A stretch of DNA of 64,000 bases from Rhodoblastus sp963710275. Lineage in GTDB: Bacteria; Pseudomonadota; Alphaproteobacteria; Rhizobiales; Beijerinckiaceae. Below are positions 46,180-54,481 of the stretch, in pieces; within the stretch, counting starts at the first letter, position 1; each line of letters begins with the position of its first letter. The stretch spans positions 38,819 to 102,818 of the forward strand of contig CAVPZS010000001.1 in assembly GCA_963710275.1 (NCBI GenBank). The letters run 5' to 3'. The position numbers were made by a program, and so were the translations under genes. The notes beneath the pieces are model-generated. The model worked only from the letters and a program-made list of their open reading frames with translations, was not told the origin of the DNA and did not search any database.

Positions 46180-46572
46180 ATGCATTACGATTTTGGAAAA
46201 GCCGTTCGTCCGAACGCTGCTCGCCGCCGCGACGAGCGAGGCGGCTTCGACGATCTTCTTCATCCGGCGCGGGCGTTCGCTCGTCCATCTGACGTCGTCG
46301 ACGACTCAGATCTGACCCTCAACGAGAAGAGGGCGATTTTAGCCTCTTGGGCGTCTGACGCATCGGCGGCGGAGGCCGATCCGCTGCTGCGACGGACTGA
46401 CGGCGGCGAAACCGCCAGTTGGGATGACATTATGGACGCTCTGAAGGAGCTGGACTTGCGGGCGGAGAGAACTGCGCCTGTGCGCTTTGACCCGAAGCTA
46501 TTCTGGCTGCCGCGACAAGGCCAGCGCTGCAGACCGGGCGGCGGCCCGGATCGCGGATCCTTGCCTGCGTGA
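46180..46572 (+). CDS. conserved small Rhizobiales protein, function unknown
   Basis: A 130-residue soluble protein with the core DDLLHPARAFARPSDVVDDSDLTLNEKRAILASWASDASAAEADPLLR (residues about 24-72; read in parts), a pattern I recognise in many Rhizobiales hypothetical proteins. It then has DDIMDALKELD. The end (RQGQRCRPGGGPDRG) looks atypical, and a one-base shift may have altered it. Follows the Hsp20 gene; likely stress-related by position only. Confidence 0.7.
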   Translation: MHYDFGKAVRPNAARRRDERGGFDDLLHPARAFARPSDVVDDSDLTLNEKRAILASWASDASAAEADPLLRRTDGGETASWDDIMDALKELDLRAERTAPVRFDPKLFWLPRQGQRCRPGGGPDRGSLPA

Positions 46573-46713
46573 ATCCCAGCTATGTCGAACTACGCTAAAA
46601 TCCCGCGGCGGCGCAACGGCAGTCATCAATGCCGGCCAACTACGATCCAAGGGAGCCGCCGCCGGCCGCGGCGGCCCGAATCTCCCACTCGCAATGATCG
46701 TGAAAGGAAAGAT

Positions 46714-46959
46714 ATGCAGCGCTACGATTTCGCGGTTCTGAAAGATGACGAGACGATCGCGGCCCGAAAGGCGATCATGCTCCCGAACTTGAAGGCTGCG
46801 TGGTCGCATGTGACCGAACTGGCCCAGACGATCGACGCGCCAGGAAGCCGCATTCGTGTCACCAATCCGGAGGGCGAGGTCGAGATACTCGCCGGCGTCA
46901 AGATAGCGCGGGGCGAAGTTGAGAGACCAGCGAGCGGCGTGAGCCCGCATCCTGCCTAA
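46714..46959 (+). CDS. DUF6894-type small protein
   Basis: An 81-residue small protein: MQRYDFAVLKDDETIAARKAI with PNLKAAWSHVTELAQ and IRVTNPEGEVEILAGV. The pattern of aromatic start, central W and final strand-turn-strand fits small DUF6894-like proteins of Rhizobiales. GAAAGGAAAGAT precedes ATG 46714, which I prefer to the in-frame ATG at 46582. Function unknown. Downstream, 46960-47205 is gene-free. Confidence 0.6.
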   Translation: MQRYDFAVLKDDETIAARKAIMLPNLKAAWSHVTELAQTIDAPGSRIRVTNPEGEVEILAGVKIARGEVERPASGVSPHPA

Positions 46960-47205
46960 CAATAGGCGCGGTGTTGCTTCCGCCGTCGACTCGTTCTGTT
47001 ATTTCCGCACGCTCTTGTCGCGGTTTCGCGCCCGTTTGGCTGTAACACGGCCGTTCAATGGAAGGCCACGCGCGAAATATTGGATGTCGAGAAACGGACG
47101 TCGTCGACTTTGGACTATTCTCTCCAGGCGGCGCTCGATGTCGCGAAGATGGACGTTTGGGGCTGGGATGAGATTGCCCAAAAAAATGGCCTGTGGGGCG
47201 ACATA

Positions 47206-47649
47206 TCAGTCGGAGAACGCTTCTTCCTCAAGGGCTAGGGAACTGATGATTTCAAGGACGTGCTCGCCCTGCATGCGCTCTGCTTCGAAACCCGTGGTCT
47301 CGCCAATTTTGGAAAACAGGTTTCGCCCTTCCGCCGAGCGACCCACGAACGCCATGGACCAGTTGGGAAACCTGCGCTCCGCCGTCTCTTCAAAGGCCAA
47401 CACATGGGCGTCGGCGTGACGCCGGTCGTGTTGGATGCGTTCAAATACCGCTTCAACATTTGGACGGGGGCCTTCGAGCGCCTGGGCAAAAACGCCAGAA
47501 TTGAAGATAAGTGCGCCAGTGACGCGAAGGCGCGGGTTGTTGCGCCGCGCCGATTGCAGAATCGACTCGATTTCCGCAGCGACATCGGACGGTTGGCCCG
47601 GAATCAGATTGCGGCTGTAATAGACAAGGCGATACAGAGCTTCGGTCAT
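47206..47649 (-). CDS. BLUF-domain blue-light photoreceptor
   Basis: A 147-residue single BLUF domain, which binds FAD and senses blue light. The conserved Tyr10 in LYRLVYYSRN, Asn38, and Gln56 in VTGALIFNSGVFAQALEG, which together form the flavin hydrogen-bond network, are present, and RFPNWSMAFVG carries the variable Trp/Met site. A C-terminal helix follows from about 105. It lies 13 bases after an EAL-domain gene on the same strand, suggesting light control of cyclic-di-GMP, though that gene is now truncated. Confidence 0.92.
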   Translation of the reverse strand: MTEALYRLVYYSRNLIPGQPSDVAAEIESILQSARRNNPRLRVTGALIFNSGVFAQALEGPRPNVEAVFERIQHDRRHADAHVLAFEETAERRFPNWSMAFVGRSAEGRNLFSKIGETTGFEAERMQGEHVLEIISSLALEEEAFSD

Positions 47650-47662
47650 TGTTTGAGTCCTT

Positions 47663-48322
47663 TCACTCGGCGGCAGTGGCCACGCTGTGTTTGTGCGAAT
47701 GAAGGAACGACCTGACGCTTTCGGGGGCCAGCGGTCTGCTGATCAAATAGCCCTGGATGTCGGTGCAGCCTGCCTCGCTGACTCGATTGAGTTGCGCGTG
47801 GGTCTCAACGCCTTCCGCCGTCGTCGTCATACCGAGGCTCCGGCCCAATACCGCGATGGCGCGGACGATGGCCGTGCTGTTCGCCTCGTTGATGGCGCCG
47901 CGAACAAACGACTGATCGATCTTGATCTTGTCGAAGGGGAAACTGTGCAGATAGGACAGTGACGAATAGCCGGTGCCAAAATCGTCCATCGAAACGCGCA
48001 CGCCCATTTCCTTGATTTTGTGCAATTCGCCCAGGACCGAGGCATGGTCGCCGAGCAGCACGCTTTCCGTGATCTCAAGCTCCAGGCGACCGGGTTCGAG
48101 GTCGCTTTCGGCCAAGGCCGCCGAAACCTGTTCGCAAAGGTTCGCATTGCGAAACTGGACGGCGGAGACGTTCACCGCGACGCGCAGGCGATCCGGCCAG
48201 TTGGCGGCCTCGCGGCAGGCCTTGCGCAATACCCATTCACCGATCGTCCCGATCAGGCCAAGTTCTTCCGCGAGCGGAATGAAATCGAGCGGCGACACGA
48301 ATCCGCGTTTTGGATGACGCCA
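47663..48322 (-). pseudogene. EAL-domain phosphodiesterase, 5' part lost at an IS21 junction
   Basis: About 220 residues of an EAL domain of cyclic-di-GMP phosphodiesterases. From the junction at 48322 the native frame reads WRHPKRGFVSPLDFIPLAEE, then ITESVLLGD, MDDFGTGYSSLSYL, KIDQSFVRGA and AEGVET, ending 14 bases before the BLUF gene. The E-A-L (or E-V-L) motif just before WRHP, which binds substrate and metal, and anything further upstream are missing. A start inside the IS at 48373 would give a product, but a catalytic one is unlikely. The BLUF gene may now be expressed from the IS. Confidence 0.85.
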
Positions 48323-48382
48323 TGTAAAACAGCGTGCAAAACTTTCCAGATTCCGGGGGTAAACAGCGTCCAATAGTTTCCA
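48323..48382. repeat. IS21 left end, two subterminal repeats
   Basis: Two directly repeated transposase-binding-like units (48323-48349, 48360-48382) begin with TGT at the outer edge. Both match the inverse units at the right end. Confidence 0.85.
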
Positions 48383-48436
48383 CCCTGGTCCATGCGATCA
48401 TCCGGTTTTTCCGCCGGAGTGTCTGGGGTGTTGTTG

Positions 48437-49936
48437 ATGGATATGATTGCCGAGATCCGGCGCCGTCGTTTGGTCAGCAAGGAGAGCATCAGCTCGATTG
48501 CGCGTGACCTGAAGCTGTCCCGCCCCACCGTTCGCAAGCATTGCCGAACCCAATCCGAACCAGTCTATCGGCGCCGCAAGCAGCCCACGCCGATGCTGGG
48601 TGCGTTCCAGGAGACGCTGGAGAACTGGTTGCGGACCGAGCGGCTGCTTCCCAAGGCCCAGCGCCGCACCGCGCGTCGGTTGTTCGAGGGCTTGCAGGTC
48701 GAGGGCTACCGCGGCGCCTACGACAGCGTGCAGCGGTTCGTGCGGGGTTGGAAGACGACAAAATCCGGTCCAGCCCTGACTCAAGCTTTTGTTCCGCTCA
48801 GCTTTGCGCCGGGCGAGGTCTGCCAATTCGATTGGAGCCACGAACAGGTCGAACTCGCGGGCGTCATGCAGACCATCAAGGTCGCGCATTTCCGCCTGGC
48901 TTTCAGCCGCCAGATGTTCGTCGCCGCCTATCCGCGGGAAACGCAGGAGATGGTGTTCGACGCCCATGACCGCGCCTTCGCCTTCTTCGGCGGCGCGCCC
49001 CTGCGCATGGTCTACGACAATCTCAAGGCGGTGGTGGAAACGATCTTCACCGGCAAGGAGCGCCGGTTCAACCGCCGCTTCATGGCGCTGGCCAACCATT
49101 ATCTGTTCGAGCCGGTCGCCTGCACGCCGGCCTCGGGCTGGGAGAAGGGGCAGGTCGAGAACCAGGTCGGCAATATCCGCGAATGGCTGTTCACGCCGCT
49201 GGCGCGCTTTCAAAGCTTCGAGGCGCTGAACGCCTGGCTGGCGACACGCTGCCGGGAACTGGCGCAGCGCAAGCATCCGGCGACCCCGGAGCTTTCAATC
49301 ACCGCCTGCTTCGCGACCGAGCAGGCCGCCTTGCGCAAGATCACCGCGCCTTTCGATGGCTATGTGGAGCATATGCTGCGCGCCTCCAGCACCTGCCTCG
49401 TGACGCTGGACCGCAATCGCTACTCCGTTCCGGCGGCGTTCGCCGGCCGCGCGGTCTCGGCGCGCAGCACCGCGACAAAGGTGCGCATCGTGGCCGACGG
49501 GGCGGTGATCGCCGAGCACGCCCGCCGCTTCGGGCGCGATCAGCTGATCTGCGACCCCTGGCATTACCTGCCGATCCTGGAGCGCAAGCCCGGCGCGCTT
49601 CGCAATGGCGCGCCGTTTCTCGACTGGGATTTGCCCACGCCCATTCGGCTGGTGCGCGATCGCATCCTCAAGCAGCCCAAGGGCGACCGGGCCTTCGTCG
49701 AGTTGCTGATGATGGCGCGCGAGCTTGGCCTGGACGCGCTGGAAGTGGCCTGTGAGCTGGCGATGGACAGCAGCGTCGTCAGCGCGCCCGTGGTGATGAA
49801 CGAGATGCGCCGACTGATTGCGCCCGCACAACCGATCGCGCTGAACGTGCCGGAGATGCTGAAGCTCCAGGTCGAGCCGCGCGCCGACTGCGGCCGCTAC
49901 GATGATTTGCGCGGGGGCGGCCATGTCCTCCACTGA
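48437..49936 (+). CDS. istA: IS21 transposase IstA
   Basis: About 500 residues. The N-terminal helix-turn-helix (SISSIARDLKLSRPTVRKH) contacts the ends; the DDE catalytic core shows the first Asp in CQFDWSHEQVEL, second in MVYDNLKAVVE, and Glu in GQVENQVGNIREW. The start is uncertain: ATG 48437 or 48443 fits the family N-terminus; a longer frame from 48392 is possible. The coding region overlaps the next gene by 14 bases, normal for istA-istB. No frame breaks are present, unlike many host genes in this window. Confidence 0.95.
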   Translation: MDMIAEIRRRRLVSKESISSIARDLKLSRPTVRKHCRTQSEPVYRRRKQPTPMLGAFQETLENWLRTERLLPKAQRRTARRLFEGLQVEGYRGAYDSVQRFVRGWKTTKSGPALTQAFVPLSFAPGEVCQFDWSHEQVELAGVMQTIKVAHFRLAFSRQMFVAAYPRETQEMVFDAHDRAFAFFGGAPLRMVYDNLKAVVETIFTGKERRFNRRFMALANHYLFEPVACTPASGWEKGQVENQVGNIREWLFTPLARFQSFEALNAWLATRCRELAQRKHPATPELSITACFATEQAALRKITAPFDGYVEHMLRASSTCLVTLDRNRYSVPAAFAGRAVSARSTATKVRIVADGAVIAEHARRFGRDQLICDPWHYLPILERKPGALRNGAPFLDWDLPTPIRLVRDRILKQPKGDRAFVELLMMARELGLDALEVACELAMDSSVVSAPVVMNEMRRLIAPAQPIALNVPEMLKLQVEPRADCGRYDDLRGGGHVLH

Positions 49937-50687
49937 CCGAATGTCCTGCATTGACCGCCTGGCCCAACTCAATGCGCTGCATCTTTACGGCATGGCGACG
50001 GCCTGGAGCGAACTGCTGGCTGAGGGGCCACGACGGCCGGTCCAGCCCGAAGCCTGGCTCGACCGGCTGATCGAGGCCGAGCTTGCCGACCGGCAGGTGC
50101 GCAGCCTGCGCTATCAACTCAAGGCGGCGCGCTTTCCTGTCCATCGGGATCTGACTGGTATCGACTGGGCGGAAACGCCGTTGCCGCAGGCGCAAATCCA
50201 GCAACTCGCAAGCGCCGCCTTCATGGAGACAGCGCATAATTTGATCCTGGTCGGCGGAACGGGCACGGGCAAGACTCACTTGGCGACGGCTTTGGGTGTC
50301 GCCGCCATCCATCTGGGCAAACGCGTGCGCTTCTTTAACGCCGTCGACCTTGTGAACCAGTTGGAGCGGGAAAAACAGCAGGGCAAGGCGGGCAATATGG
50401 CCCGGCAACTGGCGCAGACCGACGCCGTCATCCTCGATGAACTCGGCTATCTGCCGTTCCCAGCCTCCGGCGGCGCCTTGCTGTTCCACCTGATCAGCCA
50501 GCTTTACGAAAAGACGTCGTTGATCGTCACCACCAATTTGAATTTTGCCGAATGGGTGACGGTTTTTGGCGACGCCAAAATGACCACAGCCTTGCTCGAT
50601 CGCATCACCCACCACTGCGACATCCTGGAAACCGGAAACAAGTCCTTCCGCTTCAAACAGCGCCAGAAACAGCCGAAAGCGGGATGA
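49923..50687 (+). CDS. istB: IS21 ATPase helper protein IstB
   Basis: A 254-residue AAA+ ATPase, DnaC-like, stimulating IstA. Walker A is GGTGTGKTHLATAL near residue 103; Walker B is AVILDELGYLPF; the sensor region is SLIVTTNLNFAEW. It overlaps the end of istA by 14 bases and its start is ATG 49923. It ends before the right-end repeats. Confidence 0.95.
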   Translation: MSSTDRMSCIDRLAQLNALHLYGMATAWSELLAEGPRRPVQPEAWLDRLIEAELADRQVRSLRYQLKAARFPVHRDLTGIDWAETPLPQAQIQQLASAAFMETAHNLILVGGTGTGKTHLATALGVAAIHLGKRVRFFNAVDLVNQLEREKQQGKAGNMARQLAQTDAVILDELGYLPFPASGGALLFHLISQLYEKTSLIVTTNLNFAEWVTVFGDAKMTTALLDRITHHCDILETGNKSFRFKQRQKQPKAG

Positions 50688-50691
50688 CCAA

Positions 50692-50742
50692 CTGGAAACT
50701 TTTGGGCGCTGTTTCCTGGAAACTATTCGACGCTGATTGACA
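50692..50742. repeat. IS21 right end, two subterminal repeats
   Basis: Two units (50692-50714 and 50716-50742), the inverse of those at the left end, ending ...GATTGACA. A TTG at 50737 in this end could act as a start codon for the following gene. Confidence 0.85.
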
Positions 50743-52317
50743 CACTGGCCACGCGGCTTGTCGCCGATGGGCCTGGTGTGGTGCGAGGACGGCTACGCCT
50801 GGGGCACGCAGTTGGCGGCGCAGACCATGCCGCTGCCTCCGGGCAAGGGCATCGTTCCGCGACTGGCCGGCACCCATGTCTATGGCGGCACCATCGATTG
50901 CACCTCACCCTGGGAAATTTCGGCCCGCGCCAAGCGCGCAACCAAATTTATCCCTGGGTTCCTGCAAAAATTCCCGGAAATCTGGGCCGATCGCGAACAG
51001 GAGATCAAGGAGGACCTCGCCTATTTCGAGGCCTATGACTATAATGGAAAATCGCTCGCCGAGCTTGGCGCGCATTTGCGCGACACCCGCACTTTCTACC
51101 GCCGCACGTTCGAAATCCATTTCGAACTGATGTATCCGCTGCTGGCAAATTATGTGTCCTTTTATGGCCTGTGCACCGAATTGAAGATCGACCCGGCGGA
51201 AATCGCCAAATTCTGCCAGGGCTACGACACCAAAATTCTCCAGACCGACCGCGAATTATGGCGCCTTGCTAATGAGGCGCGTCGGCTCGGCGCCGCCGAA
51301 GCGTTGCTATCGAACGAGGTGGAGAACATCCATGCCGTGCTTGGCAAGGCGAGCGGCGGGGTCGGCGCCTGGAAGACGCAGTTCGACGAGTTCCTGAATG
51401 TCTGGGGCCGCCGAACGGAAGGGACCTGCGACATCAATCTGCCGTCCTGGCTCGAAGATCCGACGCCGGCGCTCGGCACGATCAAGACCTTCTTGCAGAA
51501 GCCGACGAATTTCGATTTCGACGCCGCTCATCTCGGCGCGGTGGCGGATCGCGAAGCGGCGGTCGAGCGGGCGCGCTCAAAATTGTCGCGTTCGGAGCGC
51601 GAAGCCTTCGACGGCGCCCTCTCCATGACCCAGCACGCCAATTTTGCCTGGTGGAACGACGAGCACGCCTTCCTGATCGACCTGCGCTCCAACCTGCCGA
51701 TGCGCCATACCTGCCAGGCCATCGCCCGCGCGGTCGGCGCTGACAAGGAGGACGACACGCTCTTCCTGTTTTGGCCGGAGCTAATGGAGCTTTGCGCCGG
51801 CAAGCGCAAATGGTCGGAGTGCCGCAACCTCGCCAATGAGCGGCGCGATTATTACAATTATTGGGGAGCCAAGCGCCCGAGCATGCCAAAAGTGTTGGGT
51901 ACGATCCCCGACGAGGTGCAGGACCCTGTGCTGCTGGAAATCTTCGGCATGCACAAATATTTCTTCGACGCGGTGCGCGGCGACGGAACCAATCCCAAGC
52001 GGCTCACCGGCGTCGCGGCTTCGGTGGGTCTGGCGCGCGGCACGGCGCGGGTGCTGCACAATTCGGACGAATTGCACCGGATACAGCCCGGCGACATCCT
52101 GGTCTGCGAATCCACTTCGCCGAACTGGACGCCGGCTTTCGGCAAAATCGCCGGTTGCGTCTGCGACGGCGGCGGAACCCTGGCGCATGCCTCGATCGTC
52201 AGCCGTGAATATCGCATCCCCTGCGTGGTCGGCGTCGGTCTCGCCACCAGCATGATCCGCGACGGCGACCAGATCGAGGTCGACGGCACCAATGGGATCG
52301 TCCATCTCGCGGCGTGA
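50737..52317 (+). CDS. PEP-synthase-like phosphohistidine protein, PpsA-type (N-terminus truncated by IS21)
   Basis: About 525 residues. The C-terminal swivelling domain of PEP-utilising enzymes is complete: the phosphohistidine motif reads GGGTLAHASIVSREYRIPCVVG. The central part (DYNGKSLAELGAHLRD and further) is the helical region of such proteins. The family resembles the 70-kDa subunit of phenylphosphate synthase, which holds the central PEP-synthase region. The native N-terminus is missing: the frame enters directly from the IS right end, with only TTG 50737 or ATG 50767 as starts. A strong terminator follows, before the PpsB-like gene. Confidence 0.75.
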   Translation: MTHWPRGLSPMGLVWCEDGYAWGTQLAAQTMPLPPGKGIVPRLAGTHVYGGTIDCTSPWEISARAKRATKFIPGFLQKFPEIWADREQEIKEDLAYFEAYDYNGKSLAELGAHLRDTRTFYRRTFEIHFELMYPLLANYVSFYGLCTELKIDPAEIAKFCQGYDTKILQTDRELWRLANEARRLGAAEALLSNEVENIHAVLGKASGGVGAWKTQFDEFLNVWGRRTEGTCDINLPSWLEDPTPALGTIKTFLQKPTNFDFDAAHLGAVADREAAVERARSKLSRSEREAFDGALSMTQHANFAWWNDEHAFLIDLRSNLPMRHTCQAIARAVGADKEDDTLFLFWPELMELCAGKRKWSECRNLANERRDYYNYWGAKRPSMPKVLGTIPDEVQDPVLLEIFGMHKYFFDAVRGDGTNPKRLTGVAASVGLARGTARVLHNSDELHRIQPGDILVCESTSPNWTPAFGKIAGCVCDGGGTLAHASIVSREYRIPCVVGVGLATSMIRDGDQIEVDGTNGIVHLAA

Positions 52318-52322
52318 AACAG

Positions 52323-52352
52323 GGGCCGGCTGCTTCGGCGGCCGGCCCTTTT
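52323..52352 (+). terminator. intrinsic terminator after the PpsA-like gene
   Basis: GGGCCGGC stem (52323-52330 with 52341-52348) with a TTCG-containing loop and a TTTT tail. Classic form. Confidence 0.8.
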
Positions 52353-52444
52353 GTGATGGGCTGGCGCAAAGCGCCGGATCGGATTAGCATTGCAAAAACA
52401 ATGACGCGGCGCGTTCCGCGCGACCGTCGTCCGGGAGGAAGGCA

Positions 52445-53531
52445 ATGAACGTGATGGCATCCAGCGCCGATTTGAGCGCGGCGGGCGCGGCTTCTCGCCT
52501 GCTCTGGCTCGACGCCTGCGACGACAGCGCCCTGCCGCGCGCCGGCTCGAAGATCGCCCGGCTTGGGACGCTTAGGCGCAATGGCATGCAAGTGCCCAAC
52601 GGTTTCGTCGTCACCACCGATGTCTTTCGCGATTTCATCGCGGGAGCAGGGCTGGACGAAAAGATCGGCGCGTTGCTGGCCGAGCTGACTTCCGAGAACG
52701 ATCCGCATCTCGAAGCCATCGCCAAGGCCATTCGTCATCTCGTCGAAGTCGACGCCGATCGCGCCGGAGGACGAACATGCGATCGTCGAACATTACGAGG
52801 AATTGTCCTTCCAGCGGCGCGACCTCAACATTCCCGTCGCCGTGCGCTCCTCGGCCACGGGCGAGGACGCCGCCGACGCCAGTTTCGCCGGCCAGTTCGA
52901 CACTTATCTCGGCGTCACCGGCGCGCAACGCCTGATCAATTCCGTGCGCCGATGCTGGTCGAGCCTGTTCACGGCGCGCGCCGTGGGCTACCGCATGTGC
53001 AAGAAACTCAACTATCGCGACAGTCCGATGGCGGTCGGCGTGCTGGAGCTTGTGCATGCGCGCACCTCCGGCGTCGCCTTCTCGATCCATCCCGTCACGG
53101 GGTCGCGCGAACGTATGGTGATCGAGGGCTCCTGGGGCTGGGGCGAGGCGGTCGTACAGGGCCTGGTCGAGCCCGACCATATCGAGGTCGACAAGACCGA
53201 CAGCCGCATTCTCGAATATCGTGTCTCCGACAAGGGCGTCGTGTCTTGCTTCGACTACTCGCAAGGTCTAGTCGTCGAACAGCCTATGCCCAAGCGCCTG
53301 CGCAAGGAGCCGATCCTCGACGCCGAGGCTGTCGCGGCGCTGGCCGCAGCCGTGCGAGACATCGAAAACTTCTACGGCTATCCCGTCGATGTCGAATGGG
53401 TGCTGGACCGGCACTGGCGTCCGGGAGAAAAAGTCACCATCGTGCAAACACGTCCGGTGACCGTCGCGCCCGAAGAGAAAAAAGTGCAGTGGAATCCGCT
53501 CGCCTATATCGGCAAGTTCAGCAAGGGGTGA
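52445..53531 (+). CDS. PEP-synthase-like ATP-binding protein, PpsB-type (one frameshift)
   Basis: About 360 residues matching the N-terminal pyruvate/ATP-binding domain of PEP synthase. An extra base near 52748-52752 shifts the frame; beyond it LNIPVAVRSSATGEDAADASFAGQFDTYLGV carries the R-S-S-A-T-G-E-D loop, followed by VGVLELVHARTSGVAFSIHPVTG, EGSWGWGEAVVQGLVEPDH and the C-terminal VEWVLDRHW and IVQTRPVTV. It pairs with the preceding phosphohistidine protein. Together they mirror the two large subunits (about 70 and 40 kDa) of phenylphosphate synthase. Preceded by GGGAGGAAGGCA. The IclR gene begins 8 bases beyond its stop. Confidence 0.82.
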
Positions 53532-53538
53532 CGCCACC

Positions 53539-54451
53539 ATGGCGGAGGAAACCAGGCGCAAGCGCGCGGCCGTGAAAACGGGGCGCGTCGTCAAACCTTC
53601 GGAGTCGAAGGGCGAAAGCTCGGTCATCCGCGCGCTGCAATTGCTGCAGGTCTTCAAGCCCATGGAAAAGACGCTCGGCCTGTCCGAGATCGCCCGCCGC
53701 GCCGGCATGCCGAAAAGCACCGCCCATCGTCTGCTCAACATCATGGCCGAAGCGCGCTTCATCCGCGCGGCGGAGGACGGCTCTTACGCGCTCGGCCTGC
53801 AATTGTGGGAACTGGGCCTGCGTGTTGTCTCCAATCTCGATCTGCGCGAAATCGCCCACCCGGTCATCGAATGGCTGCATCATCTGGCCGGCGACGCCGT
53901 CCATATCGCCATTCTCGACGACTGCGACGTCGTCTATATCGACAGGCTCGAAATCGACCGCCACGATCCAGGCCTTCCGCCGCGTCGGCCACCGCATGCC
54001 GGCGAACGCCACCGCGAGTGGCAAGGCGATCCTGGCTTTTTCTGAGCCGCAGGCGGTGCGGCGCGTGCTCTCGCGCGATTTGCGGCGGCTGACCGACAAG
54101 AGCATTGTCGACAAGCAGGTTTTCGCCGAGGAACTGCGGCGCACCCGCGAACGCGGCTATGCCATCTCCATCGGCGAGGCCGAACTGGGCATGTCCTCGA
54201 TCGCCGCGCCGTTCTTTTCCGCCGATGGCGTGCCGCTGGGCGCCATTTCCATCGCCGGCCCGACGGCGGGCATGCCGCGCGGACGCTTCGCCAGCTTGGC
54301 GCGGCTGCTGCGCGAGGGCGCGGAGCGCGTCACGCGCGGCCTGGATTTCTCCGTGGGGCGCAACATCCACCCCTTCGTGCGTGCGGAATTGCCGCCGGAG
54401 CCGCCGGCGACGGCGCCCGAAACGCCACCGAAACGGCGGTCGCGCGCCTGA
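53539..54451 (+). CDS. IclR-family transcriptional regulator (one frameshift)
   Basis: About 303 residues. The N-terminal winged helix (residues about 25-95) has SSVIRALQLLQVF and LSEIARRAGMPKSTAHRLLNIM. The effector domain begins VSNLDLREIAHPVIEWLHHLAGDAVHIAIL, with an apparent one-base insertion near 53949-53953 and then IQAFRRVGHRMPANATASGKAILAFS. A highly charged C-terminal extension ends the protein. It is probably the local regulator of the methyl-transfer system. A palindrome at 60839-60857 is a candidate site. It follows the PpsB-like gene by 8 bases. Confidence 0.88.
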
Positions 54452-54481
54452 CCTCAATCTTCACAACCGGGCATTTGCGGC

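Larger units (their letters stand above)
48323..50742 (+). mobile_element. IS21-family insertion sequence, complete (istA, istB)
   Basis: About 2.4 kb with both transposition genes intact. Ends are 5'-TGT...ACA-3' with imperfect terminal repeats and a second subterminal copy at each end: 48323-48349 and 48360-48382 on the left, 50692-50714 and 50716-50742 on the right. The shared core is AACAGCG-x-CCAA-x-AGTTTCCA, the multiple-repeat arrangement of IS21 ends. Flanks show no target duplication (left ...ACGCCA, right CACTGG...), and flanking genes are different truncated genes. That is unlike a simple insertion. Confidence 0.9.

Noticed and set aside
48313..50752. Target-site duplication flanking IS21
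   Set aside because: Flanks ACGCCA and CACTGG do not match over 4-8 bases.
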